A stretch of 33,812 bases of DNA from Chloroflexota bacterium (GTDB taxonomy: Bacteria; Chloroflexota; Dehalococcoidia; GIF9; UBA5629): positions 1-33,812 of the forward strand of contig VGNY01000011.1 in NCBI GenBank assembly GCA_016865895.1, written 5' to 3'. The notes below the pieces were generated by a model. The model searched no databases. It was given only the letters and a program-made list of their open reading frames with translations, and had not been told where the DNA came from. Of this stretch, positions 24,605 through 33,812 are shown piece by piece. A program made the translations under genes and the position numbers. How positions within the stretch are numbered: the first letter of the stretch is position 1; the number at the start of each line of letters is the position of its first letter.

Positions 24605-26308
24605 TCACAGTGATCTTTCTAACAGTTCTCTTATTATCGAAGTTATTCCTTTGAGTGGTACAAGTTGTACCTGGCTCTCCTTGCGCCATTTTATCTCTAT
24701 GCTTTGGTTCTCTAAAGTGCGGGGGCTAACAGTTAAGCGGAGAGGGATTCCTAATAGATCAGCATCATTGAATTTAACTCCTGGGGACTCATCCCGGTCG
24801 TCGAAAAGCACTTCTAAGTTTGCACTAGTCAAGTCCTTGTAGATTTTTTCTGTAGTTTCTGCAACATCAGAATTTTCCGGACGAAGAGGACAGAGGTAGA
24901 TATGGTAGGGTGCAATCGCTACGGGCCAGACAATGCCCTTATCATCGTGATTCTGCTCCACTGCGGCTGCCAATAGCCTTCCCAATCCAATACCGTAGCA
25001 ACCCATAATAATTGGTTGTGAGATACCATTTCGGTCGAGGAAATAAGCCCCTAGATTTTCAGTGAGAAAAGTACCGAGCTTGAAGACGTGACCTACCTCG
25101 ATGCCATGGCTGGAGAGAAGTATGCCGTTGCACTTAGGACAGCTGTCTCCGGGACGAGCCACAGCGATATCAGCGATAACGTCAACTTTGAAATCACGAG
25201 GGTAGTTTACATTTTTAAGATGAGTATCTGGTTTATTAGCGCCGGCGATAAAGTTAGAGCCCAAAGTTATTGAGTCGTCGGCTATAATCTTAATACCTTT
25301 TATGCCAATTGGCGAAGCTGATCCAGCTACTAAGCCGGCTGCTTTCACCTCGTTTTCTGCGGCCAGGCGCAGCTCAGTACATTTCAACAAGTTTTTGAGT
25401 TTCGTTTCGTTGACTTCCAGGTCTCCTCGAATCACTACAAAGACAAGCTTGTCATCGGCTGAATAAAAGACTGCCTTTAAGGTGTGGCTTGTTGGTACAC
25501 CCACAAAGTCGGCCACCTCTTCGATAGTTTTGATGTTCGGTGTTGATATTTCTTTGATGGGTAAAGGCGTTTTCTTATCTAGTTCGGGTTTAATACTCCG
25601 AGCTTTTTCTATATTGGCGGCATAATCGCAGGCTGAGCAGCAAATAATTTCATCTTCACCAGTTTCAGCGATAAGCATAAACTCGTGAGATTCTTTACCA
25701 CCTATAGCACCACTGTCAGCTTCTACTACCACTGCCGGTAAGCCACAACGGGAGTAAATATTCTTGTAGGCTTGAAGCATCTTTTGGTAGCTGTTATCTA
25801 ACCCTGCCTCATCAACATCGAAGCTGTAGAGATCTTTCATGATGAACTCGCGGACACGCAGCAAACCACCTCGAGGTCGAGGTTCATCACGGAACTTGTT
25901 TTGTATCTGATAGAGGAGAAGAGGCAAGTCACGGTAGCTCTGCACATAGCGGCGGACAAGCTCTGTGATAACTTCTTCGTGGGTAGGCCCCAAGACCAGC
26001 ATGTGCTCTCTTCGGTCAGTGACAGTGAATAACGTCTTGCCAAAAGAAGGGTATCTTCCTGATTCTTTCCACAATTCAAAGGGTTGGAGTGTAGGTAGCA
26101 TCAGCTCCTGCCCCCCGGCTTTGTCCATTTCCTCTCGGATTATTTGCTCGATTTTTCTGAGCACGCGCCAGCCTAACGGTAAGTAGGAATAGACACCGGC
26201 GGCCACTTGTTGAATCATTCCTGCCCTGAGTAACAACTGATGACTCAAGGTGTCAGCTTCTGAGGGTATTTCTTTTAATGTCTTGCCGAAAACTTGGGAA
26301 AATCGCAT
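24605..26308 (-). CDS. proS: Prolyl-tRNA synthetase, bacterial type
   Basis: Charges tRNA-Pro. The 567-residue protein has the class II catalytic core (LLPTLQPFELWKESGRYPSF), motif 2 in QIQNKFRDEPRPRGGLLRVR, and the YbaK-like editing insertion (about residues 235-380, VGVPTSHTLKAVFYSADD). Motif 3 is in MGCYGIGLGRLLAAAVEQNH, followed by the C-terminal anticodon domain. Bacterial-type ProRS with an editing domain removes mischarged Ala-tRNA-Pro. Start ATG 26308 has only a weak GAAG upstream. It is last in the rpsB operon, as in many Firmicutes and Chloroflexi. Confidence 0.97.
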   Translation of the reverse strand: MRFSQVFGKTLKEIPSEADTLSHQLLLRAGMIQQVAAGVYSYLPLGWRVLRKIEQIIREEMDKAGGQELMLPTLQPFELWKESGRYPSFGKTLFTVTDRREHMLVLGPTHEEVITELVRRYVQSYRDLPLLLYQIQNKFRDEPRPRGGLLRVREFIMKDLYSFDVDEAGLDNSYQKMLQAYKNIYSRCGLPAVVVEADSGAIGGKESHEFMLIAETGEDEIICCSACDYAANIEKARSIKPELDKKTPLPIKEISTPNIKTIEEVADFVGVPTSHTLKAVFYSADDKLVFVVIRGDLEVNETKLKNLLKCTELRLAAENEVKAAGLVAGSASPIGIKGIKIIADDSITLGSNFIAGANKPDTHLKNVNYPRDFKVDVIADIAVARPGDSCPKCNGILLSSHGIEVGHVFKLGTFLTENLGAYFLDRNGISQPIIMGCYGIGLGRLLAAAVEQNHDDKGIVWPVAIAPYHIYLCPLRPENSDVAETTEKIYKDLTSANLEVLFDDRDESPGVKFNDADLLGIPLRLTVSPRTLENQSIEIKWRKESQVQLVPLKGITSIIRELLERSL

Positions 26309-26365
26309 ATCTTTTATTCTTCGAAGCGGGCCTTTAGTCCTTATTGGCAGAGTCCTTATTTCCAG

Positions 26366-26647
26366 CTATTCTATACTAAATGGTGGATATTTGTCAGTCA
26401 GAAGCAGGCAGTAACCGCTTACTCTCGTGTACCATCGGATATAGCCGGCAACAAAATAGAAAGCCCACTTTGGGTATTTAGCGGTGAACAAAATGGCCCA
26501 CCAGGCGACAAAAGCGACAATGCTGGCAGCTATGCCAAGGGCCCATAAGACAATCCCATGAGGTATAACCATAAGGCCCCTAAAGACGGTTGTCAGCCGT
26601 GAGAGTTTCTCTTGATGTTCCACAGTGATAGTTATCGGATAGTCCAT
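26366..26647 (-). CDS. DUF4389-family membrane protein
   Basis: A 93-residue protein with GGAG eight bases before ATG 26647. KLSRLTTVFRGLMVIPHGIV is followed by a long hydrophobic stretch (about residues 25-55) with WWAILFTAKYPKWAF, then RWYTRVSGYCLLLTDKYPPF. This is the DUF4389 pattern, normally one or two such units; this copy has one. Function is unknown. It sits between ispG and proS, an unusual insertion into this operon. Confidence 0.85.
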   Translation of the reverse strand: MDYPITITVEHQEKLSRLTTVFRGLMVIPHGIVLWALGIAASIVAFVAWWAILFTAKYPKWAFYFVAGYIRWYTRVSGYCLLLTDKYPPFSIE

Positions 26648-26695
26648 TCTATGCTCCTTTGTGATTTTTTGCTATTCTTATCTAAGAACTATGGT

Positions 26696-27784
26696 TCAGT
26701 AAGATTTAGATTGTTGCGGAACACGGACTTGTTTATTTAAGACATTTTTCACCTTTGCCATAAGTGCGTTCAGGAAGTCCTTTTCAGTGACGGTCCTTAC
26801 CACTTTACCTTTCTTAAATATGGCGCCTTTGCCTTTGCCGCAGGCGATGCCGACATCGGCGTCTTTTGCCTCGCCGGGACCGTTGACAATACAGCCCATG
26901 ACAGCAACCTTGATAGGTTTACTTATCTCTCTTAGATATCTGTCTACGGATTCAGCAAGGCTGATGATATCGACTTCAGCCCGCCCGCATGAGGGGCAGC
27001 TTATTAGGGTAGGGCCATGTTGGCGTAGGTCAAGGCATTTCAAGATTTCATAGGCGGTTTTTACTTCTTCGCAGGGATGAGCACTAAGGGAGACCCGAAT
27101 AGTATTGCCGATACCTTCATGAAGGAGTATGCCGATACCTACCGCGCTACGAACGATGCCGGCTTTGGGAAGACCAGCCTCGGTTATGCCTAGATGTAAA
27201 GGGTAGAGTATTTTAGAGGCTATTGCTCTGTAAGCCTCGATAGTGGTGGGCACATCGAAGGCTTTAAGGGAAATCTTAATCAGGTCAAAGTCCAGGCTTT
27301 CCAGCAAATGGATTTGTTCTAGCGCTGTGCATACCATATGCTCAGCTATAGAAGGGTATGGTTTTGAGGCCGGTGGTAGGCTTCCAGCATTTATACCGAT
27401 GCGAATGGGTGCCTGCCTTTCTTTAGCTACACGCACTATTTTGGTAATTTGTTCTGGGTCACGAATATTGCCAGGGTTTAAGCGGAGTCCATCAGCGCCA
27501 GCCTTCAATGCTGCTATAGCGAGCCTGTAGTCGAAGTGGATGTCGGCAATGATGGGAATAGAGATATTCTGTTTAATAGCTGAAATAGCCTGAGCAGCTT
27601 CCATATCGGGCACGGCTAATCGGACGATCTCACAACCACAGTCAGTAAGTTCCTCGATTTGCGCTGCAGTAGCGGGTATATTCCTTGTGTCTGTTTTGGT
27701 CATAGACTGCACCACGATGGGTGCATCGCCACCTATAGTTACTGTCCCAACTCTTATTGGATTAGATGACCTTCGGACTATCAA
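26696..27784 (-). CDS. ispG: 4-hydroxy-3-methylbut-2-enyl diphosphate synthase
   Basis: The [4Fe-4S] enzyme that converts MEcPP to HMBPP in the MEP isoprenoid pathway. The 362-residue protein has a TIM-barrel N-domain (APIVVQSMTKTDTRN, IADIHFDYRLA, GADGLRLNPGNI) and cluster ligands in CPSCGRAEVD and MGCIVNGPGEAKDAD. The start is TTG 27784; its TTGA overlaps the rseP stop, and no ATG is available at the conserved N-terminus. With dxr upstream it gives two MEP-pathway genes in one operon. Confidence 0.97.
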   Translation of the reverse strand: MIVRRSSNPIRVGTVTIGGDAPIVVQSMTKTDTRNIPATAAQIEELTDCGCEIVRLAVPDMEAAQAISAIKQNISIPIIADIHFDYRLAIAALKAGADGLRLNPGNIRDPEQITKIVRVAKERQAPIRIGINAGSLPPASKPYPSIAEHMVCTALEQIHLLESLDFDLIKISLKAFDVPTTIEAYRAIASKILYPLHLGITEAGLPKAGIVRSAVGIGILLHEGIGNTIRVSLSAHPCEEVKTAYEILKCLDLRQHGPTLISCPSCGRAEVDIISLAESVDRYLREISKPIKVAVMGCIVNGPGEAKDADVGIACGKGKGAIFKKGKVVRTVTEKDFLNALMAKVKNVLNKQVRVPQQSKSY

Positions 27785-28851
27785 GGCAGTAGGTTCTCTC
27801 CCTGAATAATACGCGTAATATCGTAATAACTCACGACAACAATCAGTAGAATTAGCACTATCAGACCAATAAGATGGACAAGCCCTTCTCGTTTAGGTGA
27901 TATTCTCTTTCCTCGTCGGATCCATTCTAAGACTACGAAGATAAGTCTGCCTCCGTCTAGGCCTGGGAAGGGAAACAGGTTGATTATGGCCAAATTTATG
28001 CTAATTAGAGCGGCCAGTTTAAGAAATGGGCTAAGGCCAGCTTTAGCAACCTCACCGGTGAGGCCGGCAATGCCTATCGGGCCAGCTAGCTGGGGTGCTG
28101 TGCCTCTAACGAACCAACCTATCACTTCATTTCGGAATAAGATAAGTATTTCCCAGCAATGAGTTATGCTTGAAGGTATTGTTTTCCAGATAGGATAGGA
28201 CTCGCGGACTAGGGTGCTGTCTACCCCCATGATAGTGATACCGATGGCTCCTTGTCCCTCCGGTGGATTCCATCTTGGCATCACACTTACCTCGTGTTGA
28301 CCAAGTTCACCTTTCTGTAGCAAAATCTTCATTTCTCGGCCCAGGTTAAGCTGGACAAGATAACCCACATCAGCACGGTTTTTAATTGTGCGGTCATTTA
28401 TTGCCAGGATTGTGTCTCCTGATTCAATGCCAGCGATTTGAGCTGGCGAGGCTAAGGCTACTTCCTGAACCTGTACTTTTTCTAACGTTACATTGTGCGG
28501 AATCATAAAGCTGATTGAAAACAATAATATTGGAAGCAGGATATTCATCAATGAGCCGGCACTAAGAACTAGCAACCGGATAGGGATGCTCTTGCTGGCT
28601 AGGCTGCCTGGTAAAGTTGGGTCTTCTTCTCCCAGCATCTTGGTAAATCCGCCGAGCGGAATGGCGTTTAGTGAGTATGTTGTCTCGCCGCGCTTGAAGC
28701 TGAGAAGCCTGGGTGGGAAACCGATACCAAATTCCTCTACCTTTACGTGCGCAAGCTTAGCTGTGATAAAGTGGCCGAACTCATGAGCGAATACGAGTAC
28801 TACTAACATGCCTAGGAAGCTGATGGTGGTCAGTGCAACTGTTTCTAACAT
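27781..28851 (-). CDS. rseP: Site-2 protease RseP-like zinc metalloprotease
   Basis: A 356-residue intramembrane M50 protease. The zinc site HEFGH is at residues 23-27 inside the first membrane helix, and the LDG motif in INLFPFPGLDGGRL lies in a late helix. One PDZ domain (about 115-180, VQEVALASPAQIAGIESGDT) sits in between; E. coli RseP has two. Such proteases cut membrane-bound anti-sigma factors or remnant signal peptides. No anti-sigma gene is nearby. ATG 28851 overlaps the dxr end by 7 bases; the 3' end overlaps ispG. Confidence 0.95.
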   Translation of the reverse strand: MLETVALTTISFLGMLVVLVFAHEFGHFITAKLAHVKVEEFGIGFPPRLLSFKRGETTYSLNAIPLGGFTKMLGEEDPTLPGSLASKSIPIRLLVLSAGSLMNILLPILLFSISFMIPHNVTLEKVQVQEVALASPAQIAGIESGDTILAINDRTIKNRADVGYLVQLNLGREMKILLQKGELGQHEVSVMPRWNPPEGQGAIGITIMGVDSTLVRESYPIWKTIPSSITHCWEILILFRNEVIGWFVRGTAPQLAGPIGIAGLTGEVAKAGLSPFLKLAALISINLAIINLFPFPGLDGGRLIFVVLEWIRRGKRISPKREGLVHLIGLIVLILLIVVVSYYDITRIIQGENLLP

Positions 28852-29972
28852 AAACTCTCTCGCTTGGCTAACTTAAGTGTAGTTTCTCTTGCCCAAGCAT
28901 CTGCAGCCAGAATCTCATCTAGGGTAGGATTGGCTATACCATGGTGTAAGCCGATAGTCTCGGCTATTATTGTAGGAATATCAGAGAAGCGGATATGCCT
29001 GGTGAGAAACAGTTCTGTGGCTATTTCATCGGCAGCGCAGAGCACGGTGGGATATGTTCCTCCTTTTTTTCCAGCATCCAATGCTAGTTCGAGGCAAGGA
29101 AATCTGGCATAGTCTATTGTTTCAAAGGTTAAGGATTTTATTTTAGCTAGGTCAATGCGCGGCAACGTGGAGTTAGACAATCGCTTGGGGTAAGACAGGG
29201 CGTACTGGATAGGTAGACGCATATCAGGGAAGCTCAGTTGTGCCTTTAGTGAGCCGTCCACAAATTCTACTAATGAGTGGATGATACTCTGGGGATGAAT
29301 TATAATTTCGATTTTCTCAAAAGAGATAGCGAAAAGCCAATGGGCTTCGATTGTTTCCAGTCCCTTGTTCATGAGAGTTGCTGAATCAACAGTGACCTTC
29401 TTTCCCATTTTCCACGTGGGATGTTGTAGCGATTCTTCAACAGTGACTCTGACCAATTGAGACGGGGAGTAATGATAGAATGGGCCACCTGAAGTGGTGA
29501 GGATAAGCCTAGCTACCCCAACCCTCTCTCCACGAAGGCATTGCCATATGGCACTATGTTCACTATCAATAGGCAGGATTTTAGCACGATGTTGCTTGGC
29601 TTCTGTAATAATGATTTCACCTGCCATGACCAGTATCTCTTTATTAGCCAGGGCTATACTTTTGCCAGCTCTCACGGCTGCCAAAGTCGGAGACAATCCT
29701 GTCTTGCCTGTTGTTGCTATGGCGACGAGGTCGACTTCGGGATGGCTGGCTATCTCCTCCATAGATGAGAATCGTGTTTTACCGGGCAGGGTTAACTTGA
29801 GAGATGAGTATGCTAGCCGGGGCTGAAATTCACTGATTTGTTCGGCTAGCAAGTCCGTGTTTTTTCCCCCAGCCAATCCTACAACCCTGAATTTGTCTGG
29901 AAAACTCCTGACTATGTCTAGGGTTTGTTTTCCTATTGAGCCTGTCGAGCCTAGAATGGCAAGGTTTTTCAT
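28845..29972 (-). CDS. dxr: 1-deoxy-D-xylulose 5-phosphate reductoisomerase
   Basis: Commits DXP to the MEP pathway by forming MEP with NADPH. A 375-residue protein from ATG 29972 (MKNLAILGSTGSIGKQTLDI), whose ATGA overlaps the cdsA stop. An upstream in-frame TTG at 30005 lies deep inside cdsA and is unlikely. NADPH-binding GSTGSIG is at residues 8-14, metal/substrate residues lie in ILPIDSEHSAIWQCL, and MNKGLETIEAHWLF and the C-terminal helical domain are intact. Confidence 0.97.
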   Translation of the reverse strand: MKNLAILGSTGSIGKQTLDIVRSFPDKFRVVGLAGGKNTDLLAEQISEFQPRLAYSSLKLTLPGKTRFSSMEEIASHPEVDLVAIATTGKTGLSPTLAAVRAGKSIALANKEILVMAGEIIITEAKQHRAKILPIDSEHSAIWQCLRGERVGVARLILTTSGGPFYHYSPSQLVRVTVEESLQHPTWKMGKKVTVDSATLMNKGLETIEAHWLFAISFEKIEIIIHPQSIIHSLVEFVDGSLKAQLSFPDMRLPIQYALSYPKRLSNSTLPRIDLAKIKSLTFETIDYARFPCLELALDAGKKGGTYPTVLCAADEIATELFLTRHIRFSDIPTIIAETIGLHHGIANPTLDEILAADAWARETTLKLAKRESLC

Positions 29973-30775
29973 GGCGTTGACCATAATGTAGCAAGCACCA
30001 CGCAATAGTATACTACAACCCCGGTAAATATGAGGCTGTCGAGACGGTCAAGCATACCGCCATGTCCAGGTATTAGTTTGCTTGCGTCTTTGGCGCCTGC
30101 GTTGCGTTTAAGCAATGATTCTATTAAATCGCCGAGCTGGGCGAATACGCTGATAACACCGCCTAAAAGGGCTGTCTGCCAGTAATTGAAAGGTAGAGTA
30201 AAGATTATCCTAAGGATTATTGAAGCTATAATACTAGCTAATAGCCCACCTATGGCTCCTTCCCATGTTTTGCCTGGACTTATAGATGGAACTAATGGTT
30301 GTTTACCCCAGGTTCTGCCGACAAAAAAGGCGCTGGTATCACTAGCGAACGTGGTGAACATTGCCCAGAATACCAACTCTTTACCAAGTTCCAGGTTTCT
30401 AAGACTGACCCAGTGGCTTAGCATCCAGCCGATGTAGAGTATTCCAGCCATTGTCCATGCCCAGCTATCGAAAGCTTGTTCTCGCTGAGGTCTGAATAAT
30501 AGCCAGATTAGTGAGATGATTATGGCAGAGGTAATGAGAAAAGGTGTCATGGCGGGATATGAGCAATGGGGACTGAGGATAAGCAGTAGTACCCAGGCTA
30601 TGCCCAAATAAGTGATTGGTTGTATTTTTAAATGGCTAGCCATTCGGTAGAACTCGAAGCTGCCAAGTCCGGCCATAACAAATACAAGGAGCGTAAACCA
30701 TGGTTCGCCGAACCAGATTATGGCGATAAGAAGTGGTATACCGATGGTAGCAGTGATAATTCTTTGTCTCAGCAT
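29969..30775 (-). CDS. cdsA: Phosphatidate cytidylyltransferase (CDP-diglyceride synthase)
   Basis: Forms CDP-diacylglycerol from phosphatidate and CTP for phospholipid synthesis. The 268-residue protein is polytopic with at least six hydrophobic helices. It carries the family signature in LLKRNAGAKDASKLIPGHGG near its C-terminus, followed by MLDRLDSLIF. Start ATG 30775. The preceding 153 bases hold no gene where uppS would normally be. Confidence 0.96.
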   Translation of the reverse strand: MLRQRIITATIGIPLLIAIIWFGEPWFTLLVFVMAGLGSFEFYRMASHLKIQPITYLGIAWVLLLILSPHCSYPAMTPFLITSAIIISLIWLLFRPQREQAFDSWAWTMAGILYIGWMLSHWVSLRNLELGKELVFWAMFTTFASDTSAFFVGRTWGKQPLVPSISPGKTWEGAIGGLLASIIASIILRIIFTLPFNYWQTALLGGVISVFAQLGDLIESLLKRNAGAKDASKLIPGHGGMLDRLDSLIFTGVVVYYCVVLATLWSTP

Positions 30776-30928
30776 TGTTTATCCTCAGGTTCTAATGCCT
30801 AAGGTGTTGGTAACTCTAGATGTTGGCCACTGATAGAACTTTTCGGAACTGGCGAGCTCAACGTTGTCGTCTTTTCATTGACGCAGATTGACTTCGTTAA
30901 AGATGGCATGCTGTAGATTTAGGAGTTC
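30776..30928. other. Gap between frr and cdsA, without uppS
   Basis: 153 bases with no convincing ORF on the minus strand. Short open stretches in each frame match no UppS motif. No clear terminator or promoter was seen. Confidence 0.55.
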
Positions 30929-32725
<1,797 letters not shown>

Positions 32726-32761
32726 TCTTACCTCCTTTTGTAGGTAAAGAGGGTATACTAT

Positions 32762-33550
32762 CTATCTTTCGTCTTCGTCAGGTGTGAAAATATGAGATTC
32801 CATTGGTTCGGCAGGTTCTGCCGCTGCGGGGGATAGCTCAGCAGTTACTATTTCGCCGGTCTCCTTAATCATCTTACCTTCGAGAACAGCATCGGCTATT
32901 TTGCTGCATATGAGCTTTATCGCCTTTATGGCATCATCGTTTGCTGGAATAAGGTAATCGATGCCAGTGGGATCGCAGTTGGTATCTACAATAGCCATTA
33001 TGGGTATGCCAACCTTTCTAGCTTCTGCCAGAGCTATTTTCTCCTTAGTTGGGTCAGCAATAAATAGAGTTCCAGGAAGGGTGGTCATTTCCTTAAAGCC
33101 ACCCAGCAGTTTGTTAAGACGCACTATTTCCTTTTCAACTTTCAATTTCTCTTTCTTAGATAAATAATCTAATTCACCCTTGTCCCTTCTATCCTCAAGG
33201 CGGACTAGGTAATCTATCCTGGCTTGGATGGTAGAGAAATTAGTTAACATTCCTCCTAGCCATCTCTGATTGACATAATACATACCACATCGTTTAGCTT
33301 CCTCTTCTATTATTTCTTGGGCTTGTTTCTTCGTGCCGACGAAGAGAAGGCTTTGCCCATTACTGACTAAATCTCTGACGTAAGCACAGGCTCTATCTAG
33401 CATGGCTACAGTCTGTTCTAGGTCGATGATGTGGATGCCATTTCGCTGGGTAAAAATGTAGCTTTTCATGCGTGGGTGCCAGTGACCGGTTAAGTGTCCA
33501 AAATGGGCACCGGCTTCCAGAAGCTGTTTAACTGAAATAGACTCAGGCAA
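32762..33550 (-). CDS. rpsB: Ribosomal protein uS2
   Basis: A 262-residue small-subunit protein. [51 protein letters not shown] and [20 protein letters not shown] are diagnostic. The C-terminal tail after residue 235 is acidic ([16 protein letters not shown]), as in many bacteria. It starts at TTG 33550, with AGGAG about nine bases upstream. First gene of the long minus-strand operon. Confidence 0.97.
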   Translation of the reverse strand: MPESISVKQLLEAGAHFGHLTGHWHPRMKSYIFTQRNGIHIIDLEQTVAMLDRACAYVRDLVSNGQSLLFVGTKKQAQEIIEEEAKRCGMYYVNQRWLGGMLTNFSTIQARIDYLVRLEDRRDKGELDYLSKKEKLKVEKEIVRLNKLLGGFKEMTTLPGTLFIADPTKEKIALAEARKVGIPIMAIVDTNCDPTGIDYLIPANDDAIKAIKLICSKIADAVLEGKMIKETGEIVTAELSPAAAEPAEPMESHIFTPDEDER

Positions 33551-33600
33551 ATTCTGGTCTCCTAACTCTAAGTACGACTACTTGACCAAAGTTGCTCAAC

Positions 33601-33629
33601 AGTATAGCACAAGGTGCTTGGATAGGCAA
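33601..33629 (-). promoter_or_regulatory. Promoter of the rpsB operon
   Basis: On the minus strand, TTGCCT (33624-33629), a 17-base spacer and TATACT (33601-33606), about 50 bases before the TTG start of rpsB. Confidence 0.65.
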
Positions 33630-33740
33630 TTATCTTTATCCGAAGAAACAGGGTAGTACCGGATGAGCCCTTCAAAGATTCACCCGTGGGCAACCAGATA
33701 AGTGTGAGCTCTTAAGTTCAAACTGCTAAGACTTCTAATG

Positions 33741-33812
33741 TTACAGTCTCAATTCTTGAGCTAATATCTCTCGATGGAAGTCAGCATCGCCAAGCATGAG
33801 TTCAGCGGCTTT
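33741..33812 (-). CDS. C-terminal end of an unidentified minus-strand gene
   Basis: The minus strand is open from the window edge to TAA at 33741-33743. Its last 23 codons contain AELMLGDADFHREILAQ. The helical, acidic tail looks coding, but the family cannot be told. The gene lies upstream of the rpsB promoter. Confidence 0.45.
   Translation of the reverse strand, partial: KAAELMLGDADFHREILAQELRL

Noticed and set aside
22241-24689. Reading the separate open frames of the decayed surface gene as independent proteins
   Set aside because: Their translations join into one protein when frame changes are allowed, and the starts lack Shine-Dalgarno sites.
33640-33740. Possible regulatory RNA upstream of rpsB
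   Set aside because: No stable paired structure or S2-type leader motif could be identified by eye.

Overview
This window looks like a chromosomal segment from a Dehalococcoidia-type Chloroflexi (Chloroflexota) bacterium. That is an inference from four things: the rpsB-tsf-pyrH-frr-cdsA-dxr-rseP-ispG-proS order, the short EF-Ts, the threonyl-tRNA synthetase without a TGS domain, and lone fatty-acid/acyl-CoA genes next to ABC binding proteins. Promoters are ordinary sigma-70 type (TTGACA-17-TATAAT), Shine-Dalgarno sites are clear, and TTG/GTG starts are common. No phage, transposase, CRISPR array or defence locus is visible.

Layout. 1-1710 (minus): an acyl-CoA carboxylase carboxyltransferase cut by the window edge, 3-hydroxyacyl-CoA dehydrogenase, and a short orphan C-terminus upstream. 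1711-4754 (plus): a structured leader, then a five-PAS HD-GYP sensor interrupted by one in-frame TGA, then an intrinsic terminator. 4961-7111: tRNA-Gln and tRNA-Leu (minus), a YtxH-like protein divergent from a GAF protein, an ABM-family protein, and tRNA-Phe (minus). 7165-8297 (minus): lepB-pyrE. 8496-10069 (plus): a SIMPL-domain lipoprotein and two unrecognised small proteins. 10193-11530 (minus): glnA. 11665-13291 (plus): tRNA-Val and an amino-acid-type ABC binding lipoprotein, convergent with an ADP-forming acyl-CoA synthetase alpha-type gene (13322-14791, minus).

15013-22498 (plus) is a translation block: thrS, infC, rpmI, rplT, pheS and pheT, followed by three small membrane-protein genes. 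infC appears to start at ATA behind a hairpin-masked Shine-Dalgarno. 22524-24604 (minus) is a decayed gene for a large surface protein. 24605-33550 (minus) is the translation/isoprenoid/envelope operon read as rpsB, tsf, pyrH, frr, cdsA, dxr, rseP, ispG, a DUF4389 protein and proS. Genes abut or overlap by 4-7 bases in most of it, and uppS is missing from its usual place between frr and cdsA. The last 72 bases hold the C-terminus of another minus-strand gene.

Most of the window is housekeeping. The points that deserve a second look are the stop codon inside the PAS/HD-GYP sensor, the structured leader before it, the infC start region, the decayed surface-protein gene, the missing uppS and the unrecognised small genes. 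I see no convincing new multi-gene system.
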